Below, in pieces: positions 42,721-52,156 of a stretch of 64,000 nucleotides of DNA; within the stretch, counting starts at the first letter, position 1, and every line of letters starts with the position of its first letter. Made by a program: the position numbers and the translations under genes. The stretch covers positions 191,902 through 255,901 of the forward strand of contig JACKDF010000009.1 of the NCBI GenBank assembly GCA_020633655.1, in the 5' to 3' direction. Source of the stretch: Deferribacteres bacterium. Lineage in GTDB: Bacteria > Zhuqueibacterota > Zhuqueibacteria > Zhuqueibacterales > Geothermadaptataceae. Below the pieces are notes generated by a model, which was not told where the DNA came from, did not search any database, and saw nothing but the letters and a program-made list of their open reading frames with translations.

Positions 42721-43970
42721 AATCGTACAAACGAACGCATGTCGTGCTGATCACCAGCGTTCTTCTTTTTTTAGCGCTCCTGGCGTGTTCACAACAAAAA
42801 AATGCACCTGATAAATCGCAGCAAACCGTTCTTCTGGTCTCAATCGATGGATTTCGCTGGGATTATTTTCAAAAATGTGCAACACCGCATTTTGATAGCC
42901 TTGCAAAAGCGGGTGTGAAAGCCGATGGCTTGATTCCTGTTTTTCCTTCCTTAACCTTTCCAAACCATTATTCGATCATAACCGGACTTTATGCAGAAAA
43001 TCACGGGATTATTTCCAATTATATGTATGATCCGGTAACACAGGATTCGTTTTCTATTAAACGGGAGTCAACAATACTCAATCCTGTCTGGTGGGGTGGT
43101 GAGCCGCTTTGGAACACAGCGGAGAAGCAGGGCTTGCGGGCTGCTTCTTTTTTCTGGGCTGGTTCGGAGACAGCTATCGATGGGTTGCACCCTTCGATGT
43201 ACAAAAAATATGACGACGACATTCCCGATAAAACCCGAATCGATTCCGTGCTTTCCTGGCTGGCTTATCCCGAGAGCAAACGACCACGTTTCATAACGCT
43301 TTATTTCAGTTTTATTGATCATCTTGGGCACCGGTACGGTCCGGATTCTCCGGAGATCGTTCAGGGTATCAGTCGAATGGATAGTCTCATTGGTTACCTC
43401 GGTGATGGTTTAAAACGGGTGCCGCAAGAGGTAAATCTTGTTGTCGTTAGTGACCACGGAATGGCTGAGACCAGTACCGACCGAATTATTGAAATCGATG
43501 ATTACATTGATCTTAATGATGTGAGCTATGCAGATTGGTACATTGTGAGTACAGTATTGCCAAAAGATGGCAAGCGGGATGTTCTGTATGATAAATTGTA
43601 CAATGCACACCCGAACCTGCATGTTTTCAAAAAAGAAGATATCCCGGCACGCTTTCATTTTCAAAATAATGCACGTATTCATCCCCTGGTGCTTATTGCG
43701 GATACTGGGTGGGAGGTTATGACAAAAGCCCGGGCGCAACGCCGCAGGCAATATAAAAAATTCGGGGGTGCACACGGTTACGACAATATGGATAAACGCA
43801 TGCACGGAATTTTTCTGGCATCGGGTCCAGCATTTCAGAAAGATATGCAGGTTTCTTCATTTCAAAACGTCCATATCTACGATCTCATTTGTTCTGTCCT
43901 GAATATAACTCCAGCACAAAATGATGGTCAATTGGACTCGGTCAAATATTTCTCTGCGAACCCGGATTGA
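42717..43970 (+). CDS. Nucleotide pyrophosphatase/phosphodiesterase family lipoprotein
   Basis: A 417-residue ENPP-type enzyme. LLFLALLAC is a lipobox (Cys24). Metal and catalytic residues of the alkaline-phosphatase fold are in place: Asp44 in VSIDGFRWDY, the nucleophile Thr80 in FPSLTFPNHYS, DHLGHRYGPDS and VSDHGMAET. These enzymes cleave phosphodiester or pyrophosphate bonds of nucleotides or lipids outside the cytoplasm. Its start overlaps the eIF2B-like gene by four bases, so the two are made together even though one is cytoplasmic and the other exported. Confidence 0.88.
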   Translation: MKSYKRTHVVLITSVLLFLALLACSQQKNAPDKSQQTVLLVSIDGFRWDYFQKCATPHFDSLAKAGVKADGLIPVFPSLTFPNHYSIITGLYAENHGIISNYMYDPVTQDSFSIKRESTILNPVWWGGEPLWNTAEKQGLRAASFFWAGSETAIDGLHPSMYKKYDDDIPDKTRIDSVLSWLAYPESKRPRFITLYFSFIDHLGHRYGPDSPEIVQGISRMDSLIGYLGDGLKRVPQEVNLVVVSDHGMAETSTDRIIEIDDYIDLNDVSYADWYIVSTVLPKDGKRDVLYDKLYNAHPNLHVFKKEDIPARFHFQNNARIHPLVLIADTGWEVMTKARAQRRRQYKKFGGAHGYDNMDKRMHGIFLASGPAFQKDMQVSSFQNVHIYDLICSVLNITPAQNDGQLDSVKYFSANPD

Positions 43971-44086
43971 CCACACTTCTGAAGGCGCTCATCTCCAAAT
44001 TAAGAGCCTGAATTCTGGTGAAATGATGCTCATCTTGGCGAATTCGAGTTCCTTTTGGAGAATTCCGTTATGGTGATCCTTTAAAT

Positions 44087-44161
44087 TCAACACTCAATGA
44101 TCAACAAACAATTTTCAATATTCAAATTTTTTAGGCTTGGAAATTGTAAATTGAGTGTTGA
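44087..44161. terminator. Inverted repeat between convergent genes
   Basis: TCAACACTCAAT (44087-44098) and ATTGAGTGTTGA (44150-44161) form a perfect 12-base stem around an AT-rich loop, between the phosphodiesterase and the large secreted protein gene. It may serve as a two-way terminator, or be a common intergenic repeat. Confidence 0.45.
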
Positions 44162-44176
44162 TTATTGGAAATTACT

Positions 44177-47100
44177 TCACTTCAAAATGACCATTTTTCG
44201 GGTTTGTAAAAATGACCCGGAGCGCATCTGCAGAAAATATAGTCCTGAGGCCATACGCTGGCCTGCCTCGTTCATTCCATCCCACGTTAAATCGTGGTAG
44301 CCTGCCGCCATCTCACCTTGCACTAATGTTCGTACTAATCGACCTAATTGATCGAAGACTACTATGTGCACGTGTTCGTTTTGCGGCATGCTAAACCGGA
44401 TATGCGTTTCCGGATTGAAGGGATTGGGATAATTCTGTGCTAAATGAAATTCATTTGGCACATCTGCCACGTTCGCCGTGTTTTCGGCAACAAATTCCAT
44501 TGTTCCGCTAATGATTTTCAGCAATTTGGGGGTTCTTGCATTCTGAGCAGGCAAAGTGTATTGCTGGTATTCACCTAAATTGAGCTTGAGACCAGCGTCT
44601 TCATCCACAAGATACAGGTTTTTACTGTTATCAAAATTTCCTGTGCGATCAAAATTCAACTCGATGGATTGCCCGGGAATGTTTGATTGTATGGCCAAGG
44701 TCCATATCTGATTTGGCTCTTGCATGTCGCGCATGTCTGCACAGAAGCTTTCTGCAGGTTGCTGCCATTCGCTGTGCGGGAAGGAAACGGAGACATAGTT
44801 GCCTATGGCTGGCGGCTCTGCCATATCAAAAGCGTCAACAGTATTGGATGCATTGCCCAATAATCCTGCCCAATTGTGTTGATCTGTATAATTTCCCGCG
44901 GTTGCAGCAATTTTTAATGCCCATTCGCCCTCGTTGTAGCGGGTCACCAAAGCTGCAGTTTTTTGCGCATGGCTTTCCGTTGCCATGGGTTGAAATACGA
45001 GATAAATGGGCGCATTCGTATTTTCGGCGGTGACGTAAAGGGCATAGCCTTGCCACGGTTGTAAAACATCCGTGATATCCCAACCAGCTGCGTAAGAACG
45101 CAAAGTAAGGATGGAATTCGAATTGATCAAATTGAGCGAACTTTTATGAACCGGGAATGCAAATGGCGATGCAATAAAGTTCCATCCAACATTTAGAGCG
45201 ATCGTGTCAGGGCAAATCGTGCGGACGGTTGTGCCCGGACCGGCTCCGGGAACAATATTTTCTTTGCGGGTAATAATAAAATAAGAACGACCGGGTATAA
45301 AATCTCTTGCTGAATAACCTTCAACCCAGGGACTGCCTTCATGGCCGGAAATATAGTCGAAGAAACGCCATTGGGTGTCATTGTATTCGCCTAAATCATC
45401 TCCTAAAACTGCAGCAATCTTGGGATTGTCGAGGGAATACGGCACAGAAAACATCTGATAATTCGTCAACTCTTCACCCGACTTCAATGGTACCGGGTTG
45501 CCTGAATTATCGATAGGCCGGTCGTCGGGTTCGGCAATGCGCGTGCGAACAGGAAACCAGGTTTCTTCATTATCGATGGAACAGTCCAAAGTTTCTGTTG
45601 GACCGTAAGCAATCTGGCCAAATTGATCTGCTGCAACCACACGATATTCAAGGCCGCGGCGTGTCATGGCGCCTTGGGGAATAGTGACAACAAACAAGTC
45701 AGAATCATCGATGCGATGTGCCTGAGCCGGTGGTTCTTCTGCTTGTGCACCTCCAAACCGGTAGTATACTGTTGCCTCGGATATATCCGTTTCATCTGTG
45801 ATTAGTACCGTGTCCTGATAGGCCACCCCCACTGTTCCGATAAGATTTCCGTGTGGTCGAAGACGAGTTATATGCGGCGAACATCCGTCGAATTGGTAGG
45901 GAATTCCAGCCAGGTTGCTGATACTCGAGTTGCCAGTGGAATCCACCAGCCACACATAAAGATTGCCTTTGCCACATTCGATTGTATTAAACGGAATTTG
46001 TACCGTGACCGTATCAGCGTGCACGCCAAGATCCCGGCTTACATCGAAATCGGCAACCGAACCAGGCCGCGTGCCATATTTCCACCGGACAACCGAAACA
46101 TCGTTGTGTCCTGTTCGTTTTGTTTTTGGCAGCCAGAATGTGAGCTTAAAGGGATTTGTGCGACCAAACCAGCTCGTTGGCGCAATAGAGCGATCAATGG
46201 AATCAGGTACACCCGGTACGGTAACATCGTAGGTTATTGTTTTAAAAACCGGATCAAAAAAACCGGAGTTTCCCGCACCATCAACAAACCAAAAATAACC
46301 ATAATAACGGCCATCGGGTAGGCGTTGTCCAGGATTCGAGCGGTAGCGAAACGGCAGGTAAACACAGGTCGTGGAATCGGTGATTTTTCGAATGCCACCG
46401 CCAATTCCAAGATCGTCAACTTTGTCTGGTGCAACATTCAGCGTATCGAGTTTCCAGCGAATTTCTGCTATGCCACTGCCACCACTGTCGGTGATGGGTT
46501 GCCAGCAAATGCGAATACTGTCCGCATTGGTGTAGCCGGGATAGACGCCCGACCAGTTGATGGAAAGACCGGGAATTTGCGGCGGCGGATCGTTATCAAT
46601 ACCTCGGCCCAGAACCACAACTTTTGCGTCTTTTTGTGTCGCATCCGAATTCTGCAGGCGAATATAATTACCGAGATAATTAAGCACTTTTGTCGGTTTG
46701 AATTTTACAGCAACTGTTGTAGAGCCACCGGGTGCAATATTTCTTTGAACCGAATTAACCGAAAAAACCGTTGGATCTGTGCTGGATTCTGAGAAAATAT
46801 AAAGTGTATCGCTAAGTGCCGGATCCTCGGCCGGAATATTTTCAATGTGAATGAGTTGGGTTGAATCTCCCCCAAGCTCAACATTGCCAAATCGCAGCGT
46901 ATCCGGAGTTATGCTTATTTTTGCACCGTGGGATGTACCAGTGACCGGAATGGTGTAAATACTTGGACGCAATTGCGGTATGGTGATCGTAACCTGTCCC
47001 TCAAAATAGGAGCGGAGTTTGGTATCAATTCCAATATTAATGATGATTGAGCTGTTGCTTTGAATAGCCTGATTATGGACAATTTTTGATAAAGTAAAAG

Positions 47101-47647
47101 GTGCCGGTATCGTCATGCTTTCAATGATGAGAGAGTCGCAGCCGGGATTGGAGATTCGCAGGGGAACCGGTGTAACATTTCCGGCGACAAACCGGCCAAG
47201 ATCGATTTCCATTTTATCAAAAACCACTTCCGGTCTACAGATTTCCAGCGTGGTCTCGGAAATTGTGGTATCCATGACCACATCCTCAGCGGAAGTTGCC
47301 CCGGAGATGCGGAAAAAATAGACACCGTCACCGCTGCTAGGCAGATTGCTGCTGATGGTAAACTCACCCTGCCATAGCGTATCGCTTTCCCAGGCCCCCC
47401 GTGCGGGAAGAGAAAGGTTAAATTCAGCAGTTGTCAGGCTATAATCGATATCCGGATCGATGTCGGTATTCATGCTCCGGTCGAATTTCAATTCGATGGT
47501 CACATCACCGATACTGGCTTTGTGCGTTAGTTTGCCATTCAGCAGGAAGACGTGTTCCACAATTTGTGGCTTGTCCTGGGAAAATGTCTGGCTCAATGGC
47601 AGCAAAACGAGTGATAAAAAATAAATGAATTTATGTGGTATTCTCAT
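44177..47647 (-). CDS. Large secreted multidomain protein with C-terminal sorting domain
   Basis: About 1156 residues from the ATG at 47647 (AAGGA upstream; the frame is open eight codons more), with a signal peptide ending near LPLSQTFSQ. Several beta-sandwich domains follow, including an ASPM-SPD-2-Hydin/choice-of-anchor-D type stretch near 160-370 (ITPDTLRFGNVELGGDSTQL, GGSTTVAVKFKPT). The last 80 residues, from LAQNYPNPFNPETHIRFSMP, form the FlgD-like sorting tail ending RKMVILK. It is a probable surface adhesin or scaffold with no catalytic motif. A 242-codon exported protein lies 60 bases upstream on the same strand. Confidence 0.82.
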   Translation of the reverse strand: MRIPHKFIYFLSLVLLPLSQTFSQDKPQIVEHVFLLNGKLTHKASIGDVTIELKFDRSMNTDIDPDIDYSLTTAEFNLSLPARGAWESDTLWQGEFTISSNLPSSGDGVYFFRISGATSAEDVVMDTTISETTLEICRPEVVFDKMEIDLGRFVAGNVTPVPLRISNPGCDSLIIESMTIPAPFTLSKIVHNQAIQSNSSIIINIGIDTKLRSYFEGQVTITIPQLRPSIYTIPVTGTSHGAKISITPDTLRFGNVELGGDSTQLIHIENIPAEDPALSDTLYIFSESSTDPTVFSVNSVQRNIAPGGSTTVAVKFKPTKVLNYLGNYIRLQNSDATQKDAKVVVLGRGIDNDPPPQIPGLSINWSGVYPGYTNADSIRICWQPITDSGGSGIAEIRWKLDTLNVAPDKVDDLGIGGGIRKITDSTTCVYLPFRYRSNPGQRLPDGRYYGYFWFVDGAGNSGFFDPVFKTITYDVTVPGVPDSIDRSIAPTSWFGRTNPFKLTFWLPKTKRTGHNDVSVVRWKYGTRPGSVADFDVSRDLGVHADTVTVQIPFNTIECGKGNLYVWLVDSTGNSSISNLAGIPYQFDGCSPHITRLRPHGNLIGTVGVAYQDTVLITDETDISEATVYYRFGGAQAEEPPAQAHRIDDSDLFVVTIPQGAMTRRGLEYRVVAADQFGQIAYGPTETLDCSIDNEETWFPVRTRIAEPDDRPIDNSGNPVPLKSGEELTNYQMFSVPYSLDNPKIAAVLGDDLGEYNDTQWRFFDYISGHEGSPWVEGYSARDFIPGRSYFIITRKENIVPGAGPGTTVRTICPDTIALNVGWNFIASPFAFPVHKSSLNLINSNSILTLRSYAAGWDITDVLQPWQGYALYVTAENTNAPIYLVFQPMATESHAQKTAALVTRYNEGEWALKIAATAGNYTDQHNWAGLLGNASNTVDAFDMAEPPAIGNYVSVSFPHSEWQQPAESFCADMRDMQEPNQIWTLAIQSNIPGQSIELNFDRTGNFDNSKNLYLVDEDAGLKLNLGEYQQYTLPAQNARTPKLLKIISGTMEFVAENTANVADVPNEFHLAQNYPNPFNPETHIRFSMPQNEHVHIVVFDQLGRLVRTLVQGEMAAGYHDLTWDGMNEAGQRMASGLYFLQMRSGSFLQTRKMVILK

Positions 47648-47707
47648 TTTTAGTTCCTTGCAGGAATTCAATCTATAAAATCAGGTATTCATAGCAATGG
47701 CAGGGAT

Positions 47708-48403
47708 TTAGTTCCCACCCGAAAGTGGCGGTGGTCCGGGAAGCTGAGTCGGAGTTGGTGGCTGATCCTCAGGGGGATTGTCTCCGCCTTGCGTTGTCAA
47801 TATGCCAACACCTACACCACCGGCCAGGGCAAGACCAACCAGAGCCCATTTTTTCTTGCTGGATTTTTTGCTGAATGTCGTGCTCGTTCGAGTTGTATTG
47901 TTTGCAAGCGGTGCGGAGCTTGTACGTATGAGCAAGTCGGCCATTTTGTTCATGGCGGCGGAGAGGTCGTCAATAGAACCGGGAACGTTTTTCGATACGC
48001 GGTTTAAAACTTTGCCGGATTTTGTGTGTGTTGCCTGAATTGTGACAAAGTAACCGCTATAGGTGGAGTTTATTTGTCCATGTACAATGAAATGCGAGCG
48101 CAAGGCATACCCAAGCTTTCGCGCACAAGTGATATCACTGCAATTGGTTTGGCCGATTCGCTGATCGGAGAGCGCATTGAGCACGGTTTGCATGTCAACG
48201 GGCATAAGCTGGCTATTGCGTTTAAGACCTTGCAACATGGCGTACGCAGGTTTTAAGGCATCCTGGCCTGCGATGTCTGTGGCAAAAGGGAGAACCGCGA
48301 TTTTATAGGTTTTCCCGGGAGGAAGTTGAGCGCAAAGTGAGGTGGAAATAATAAGAAATAATGCGGGAATTAGCAGTATTTTCGTGATTCTTCCATGATG
48401 CAT
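47708..48403 (-). CDS. Exported protein of unknown function with late membrane helix
   Basis: 231 residues from the ATG at 48403, which has AGGAG; the frame is open 11 codons before. It has a signal peptide (ILLIPALFLIISTSLCA), then a domain beginning YKIAVLPFATDIAGQDALKP that resembles the N-terminal part of CsgG/TolB-like periplasmic proteins. A hydrophobic Gly-rich helix (WALVGLALAGGVGVGILTT) and a proline-rich tail end it. It precedes the large sorted protein by 60 bases and may help export or anchor it. The family is not named. Confidence 0.6.
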   Translation of the reverse strand: MHHGRITKILLIPALFLIISTSLCAQLPPGKTYKIAVLPFATDIAGQDALKPAYAMLQGLKRNSQLMPVDMQTVLNALSDQRIGQTNCSDITCARKLGYALRSHFIVHGQINSTYSGYFVTIQATHTKSGKVLNRVSKNVPGSIDDLSAAMNKMADLLIRTSSAPLANNTTRTSTTFSKKSSKKKWALVGLALAGGVGVGILTTQGGDNPPEDQPPTPTQLPGPPPLSGGN

Positions 48404-48741
48404 GTTCAATACTCCTGCTTCTTGTTTATTTTGCAAAAATGCTGGTGAAGCTTTTCGTTTGTGTGCTAAGGTGAATGCTGATTTCTTTTCATCTGCGCCT
48501 CATTTTCCAGCATTTGAAAAGTTGTGCTGACCTCCCTGACCAGCCAAGGTATTCGAATTTTTAGATTTTTCACCTGAAATTATACTTCAATTATAAATAT
48601 CCACTTTTAAATATTATGCGCAAAAAGCCCTCTTTTATTTTAAGAAATATTCGTTGAAATTAACGTCCGAATGGATGTTGTTTGCGATTTGAATATTTAT
48701 TATACTCGCTTTGAGCTGCATAATCCTTATTTGGGATACCA
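48404..48741. other. Divergent intergenic region
   Basis: AT-rich, between the exported-protein pair (minus) and a glutamine amidotransferase (plus). No gene. It holds the probable promoter at 48678-48706. Confidence 0.4.
48678..48706 (+). promoter_or_regulatory. Probable sigma-70-type promoter
   Basis: TTGTTT, a 17-base spacer and TATACT, with the amidotransferase ATG 36 bases after the -10. Spacing and match are good; activity is inferred only. Confidence 0.4.
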
Positions 48742-49473
48742 ATGAAAAACCAGAAAAACATTCTTATCGTTCAATGTGGAAAAACATATTCTGAACTATA
48801 CGATCATCATGGCGATTTTGACGATTGGTTGATTGCCGGAATGGGTGTGGATCCGTTGTCATGCACTTCGATCCGAGTTTACGAAGGGGAAAAACTACCT
48901 GATCATCATACCATTGCTGGTGCGATTCTTTCCGGTTCCCATGCCATGGTTACCGAGAGAGCAGATTGGATTGAATATGTAGCTGACTGGGTACGAGCGG
49001 CCGTCTCTGCGAAAATCCCATTGTTGGGTGTGTGTTTTGGGCATCAATTACTGGCTTCTGCGCTCGGGGGAAGAGTCGGTTATAATCCAAATGGGCTGGA
49101 GTTTGGAACTGTAGCCATCGAACGGAAAAATTTCGAAGAAAAGGACGCTTTGTTTGATGAATTACCGAGCACCTTCGAGGCACATGTTTCCCATGCACAA
49201 TCGGTGCTTGAATTGCCACCACGAGCGATCTGCCTGGCTTCCAGCGCCCTCGATTCACACCAGGCATTTCGTTTTGGTGAAATAACGTGGGGTGTGCAAT
49301 TCCATCCGGAATATACCTCCATCGTTACCCGGGAATATATTCGTCAATCTGAAAAGCATTTACGCAAGCAAGGTGAGGATGTGGAGCTCATGTTGCAACA
49401 GGTGCGGGAAACACCCGACAGCGTGAAAATCCTGCACAATTTTTTTGCCATAGTGCAGGGAGCATCTTCCTAG
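48742..49473 (+). CDS. Class I glutamine amidotransferase
   Basis: A 243-residue stand-alone GATase1. The triad is complete: Cys98 in GVCFGHQLLA, His188 and Glu190 in GVQFHPEYT. GAILSGSHAMVTE supplies the oxyanion region. Members of this group (GuaA-like amidotransferases, YfeJ-like) are often annotated as GMP synthase-related, but no synthetase domain is attached, so the acceptor of the ammonia is unknown. It may instead hydrolyse gamma-glutamyl compounds. It is monocistronic; the next gene converges. Confidence 0.82.
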   Translation: MKNQKNILIVQCGKTYSELYDHHGDFDDWLIAGMGVDPLSCTSIRVYEGEKLPDHHTIAGAILSGSHAMVTERADWIEYVADWVRAAVSAKIPLLGVCFGHQLLASALGGRVGYNPNGLEFGTVAIERKNFEEKDALFDELPSTFEAHVSHAQSVLELPPRAICLASSALDSHQAFRFGEITWGVQFHPEYTSIVTREYIRQSEKHLRKQGEDVELMLQQVRETPDSVKILHNFFAIVQGASS

Positions 49474-49572
49474 TCTGATTGCCGTGGTGGCGCTATTGAG
49501 TTTTATTTCTCCTCAAAAAAGCTGTTATACGCGTTTGCAACGATTATTCAATCGACTGGGTTTATTTTCGCA

Positions 49573-51897
49573 TCAAAATTCTACACTTACACCGATTGAT
49601 GGCAAAATTCCAAGCTCAGCTTTGTCGACAATCTTTCGTGCCCAGAAATCGTATTGCGGCTTTCGGGGCAACAGGTTGTTATAGACATTCTGCACATCCG
49701 TAAAGGCGATGAGTGTCCATTTCGCAAAGTTGAAACGTCTATCGATGCGCAGATCGAGAACATGCCCAGGATCAAGTCTGGATTGCAGATAGTCTTGTGG
49801 CAAGTTTTGAATGAGCCCATTGTTTTCTTCAGGTAGATAAACATGTGTGTAGGGAGAACCCGTATAAAAACGAAATTTGCCGCTTACTTCCCAATTCGCT
49901 CCAAATTTATAACCTCCTGAAATATTCAAAATAAATCGCTGATCGTATTGGCCGGGATAAGTTTCTCCGTTTCGGGCGGTATATTCACTTTTACTGTAAG
50001 CCAGACTGATCTGACCGTAGAGCGGTGTTTCCGATAGCTTTTTCTGCAATTGCAGTTCAAAACCATAAGCTTGTCCTTCGCCTTCCGAGACCAAAGGGAT
50101 ATAACCAAAAGATTGAAAGTTGTCTTCACGCCCACCATAACCAACACCAGTGTTCGTCAAAATAAGGTAGGAAAGCTCCGGAGTAGCGCCCGTGGGTAGG
50201 TTGCTGTACTTTTTAAAATAAGTCTCGAAAGACAAGTTCGTGTCTTCCATGAGCAGGTGATTGATTCCGGCAACAAGCATATCATTTCGCAGCGGTTTGA
50301 GCTGGCGGTTCACGGGATTGAGCACCCACACATAGGAAGGGGCCTGTTCATAACGCCCGATGCTGGTTTTGAATTTGGTTGTAGTGCTCAAATGCGCAAT
50401 TGCTGAAAATCGTGCCGTTGTGTGAAATTTTTCTTCAATAAAATTATAATAGTCGCCTCGCAACCCCAGGTGCACTTCAAATTTGTTGGCAAACTTGCGT
50501 TCTATTTCCAGGTAGGAGGACAATTTATAATCTGCTGTATCCACTGCGATGGTGTTGGGTAAATGAAGGAGTTCGAGAGGAACCTGCCTGCCGTTGCGGT
50601 CGTAGATTGTATCCGCAAAAGTTGTCGTATTCTCATTGCCGACCCGTTTAAGGCCAAGACCTGCGGACAGTCCATTTGCCTCCGATAAACGGAAATAACT
50701 ATCGACTTTCAGCGTGAATTCATTTTCCGTCGCCTTGCTGCGGAAATATTCCTGTTCGGTGGAATCGATCTGTCGAAAGCGATAAGCATTGTTGTTATTT
50801 CCTGCAATGAAATCCACAAACCCCTCTGAAAATAACCTGCGATACTTAATGCCACTGATAAATTGGTCCTGCTCGTTGCCCATAATGCCCGCATTGGTCA
50901 CTCTGTTTTCCAGTGTCGATTGGTCACGATCAACGCGATCTACTGCTAAAAGTGACATAAGACTCAGCTGCGAAGTCGGGCTCAGATCGTAATGGGCGAA
51001 AAAATTGTAATCTGTGTAAACAGGCACGAATGGCAAGCCCAGGGCTTTGAAGATGATATCAAGGTAACTCCGCCGTGCAGAGAACAAATAACTGCCTTTA
51101 TTTCTGATAGGGCCTTCGAGGTTGAGGCCAAATTGGGTGGCTGAAATAGTCGCTTTTCCACCGAGCCTGTCATTTCTTCCCGGACGTGTGTCGATGGACA
51201 GCACCGACGACATTTTGTCACCGTATTTTACAGCGAAACCACCCGTGGAAAATTCCATGTTTTCAACGAAATCCAGGTTGAGAAAGCTCAGCGTACCACT
51301 GCTTAGTCCCTGATTCCCAAAATGATTAATATTCGGCACCTCAAGTCCGTTGATGAGATAAAGATTCTCCGAGGGCCCGCCGCCACGCACCAGCAAATCA
51401 TTTCTCCCGCCATCATTGATGACGGCCACACCGGGCAGCGTTGCTGCCGTTCGAACGACATCCTCAAAACCACCGGGGAAGCGACGAATTTCTTCGCGGG
51501 AGAGCAGCGTTGTGCTGACAGGTGCAAGATTAGCCTGAGTGAAATATCCTGCAGTTACTGTGATCGTTTCACCAGCAACTGTCGAAGGCACGAGGCTGAC
51601 ATTGACAGTTGCCGGGCTGCTCAGGTTGACAATGATGTCCGTTTTTAATAATACTTCGTAGCCAATGTAACTGAATTGCAGGCGATATGTGCCCGGCTGC
51701 AGCTTGTCGATGCGAAAGTTCCCGGAAGTATCTGTCGATACACCACGCAATGTTCCCGGAATTGAGACATTCACACCGATCAGGTGTTCCTGCGTCTTTG
51801 CATCTTTCACATGCCCGACGATAACGCCGTTATTTTGCGCGAATAATTCCCCGGCCAGAGTTAGGAGAAGTGATATGAGTAAAATTGATTTTTTCAT
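49573..51897 (-). CDS. TonB-dependent outer-membrane receptor
   Basis: A 774-residue receptor. It has a signal peptide (MKKSILLISLLLTLAGELFA), a carboxypeptidase-like regulatory domain near 25-105 (GVIVGHVKDAKTQEHLIGVN), the TonB plug near 120-240 (LPGVAVINDGGRNDLLVRGG, GDKMSSVLSIDT) and a beta-barrel ending GILPSIGVSVEF with the terminal Phe. It imports a ligand using TonB energy. No SusD-like or transport genes are adjacent, so the ligand is unknown. The upstream gap has a MITE-like element. Confidence 0.9.
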   Translation of the reverse strand: MKKSILLISLLLTLAGELFAQNNGVIVGHVKDAKTQEHLIGVNVSIPGTLRGVSTDTSGNFRIDKLQPGTYRLQFSYIGYEVLLKTDIIVNLSSPATVNVSLVPSTVAGETITVTAGYFTQANLAPVSTTLLSREEIRRFPGGFEDVVRTAATLPGVAVINDGGRNDLLVRGGGPSENLYLINGLEVPNINHFGNQGLSSGTLSFLNLDFVENMEFSTGGFAVKYGDKMSSVLSIDTRPGRNDRLGGKATISATQFGLNLEGPIRNKGSYLFSARRSYLDIIFKALGLPFVPVYTDYNFFAHYDLSPTSQLSLMSLLAVDRVDRDQSTLENRVTNAGIMGNEQDQFISGIKYRRLFSEGFVDFIAGNNNNAYRFRQIDSTEQEYFRSKATENEFTLKVDSYFRLSEANGLSAGLGLKRVGNENTTTFADTIYDRNGRQVPLELLHLPNTIAVDTADYKLSSYLEIERKFANKFEVHLGLRGDYYNFIEEKFHTTARFSAIAHLSTTTKFKTSIGRYEQAPSYVWVLNPVNRQLKPLRNDMLVAGINHLLMEDTNLSFETYFKKYSNLPTGATPELSYLILTNTGVGYGGREDNFQSFGYIPLVSEGEGQAYGFELQLQKKLSETPLYGQISLAYSKSEYTARNGETYPGQYDQRFILNISGGYKFGANWEVSGKFRFYTGSPYTHVYLPEENNGLIQNLPQDYLQSRLDPGHVLDLRIDRRFNFAKWTLIAFTDVQNVYNNLLPRKPQYDFWARKIVDKAELGILPSIGVSVEF

Positions 51898-51975
51898 TTT
51901 TCTCTATTAGGTTTTGTAATTGTGAATTCTATCTGTTATAACCCGCTTTATTCAAACAATGCTGAACGTGTACGA

Positions 51976-52089
51976 TGGGGGCTGTGTCAAAACATGTAAC
52001 GCAACATTTATGTCGTAAGTTTAGACTCAAAAATGAGCGACATAAATGTCGCGTTACGGCCATTAAATCATGTTTTGACTCAGCCCCCA
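51976..52089. mobile_element. 114-bp MITE-like element with nested inverted repeats
   Basis: Terminal repeats TGGGGGCTGTGTCAAAACATG and its near-complement (20 of 21) bound the element. Inside lies a second pair, TAACGCAACATTTATGTCG with 18 of 19 matches. The whole could fold as one long hairpin. A TTTATGAATAAAGCAGG repeat abuts its right end (52087-52117) and a degenerate inverted relative its left. Non-coding, between two minus-strand genes. Confidence 0.65.
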
Positions 52090-52156
52090 ATCATGGAGTT
52101 TATGAATAAAGCAGGATGAGTGATTTAGTATAAGTCTTGTGATTAGTCCTGATTCT

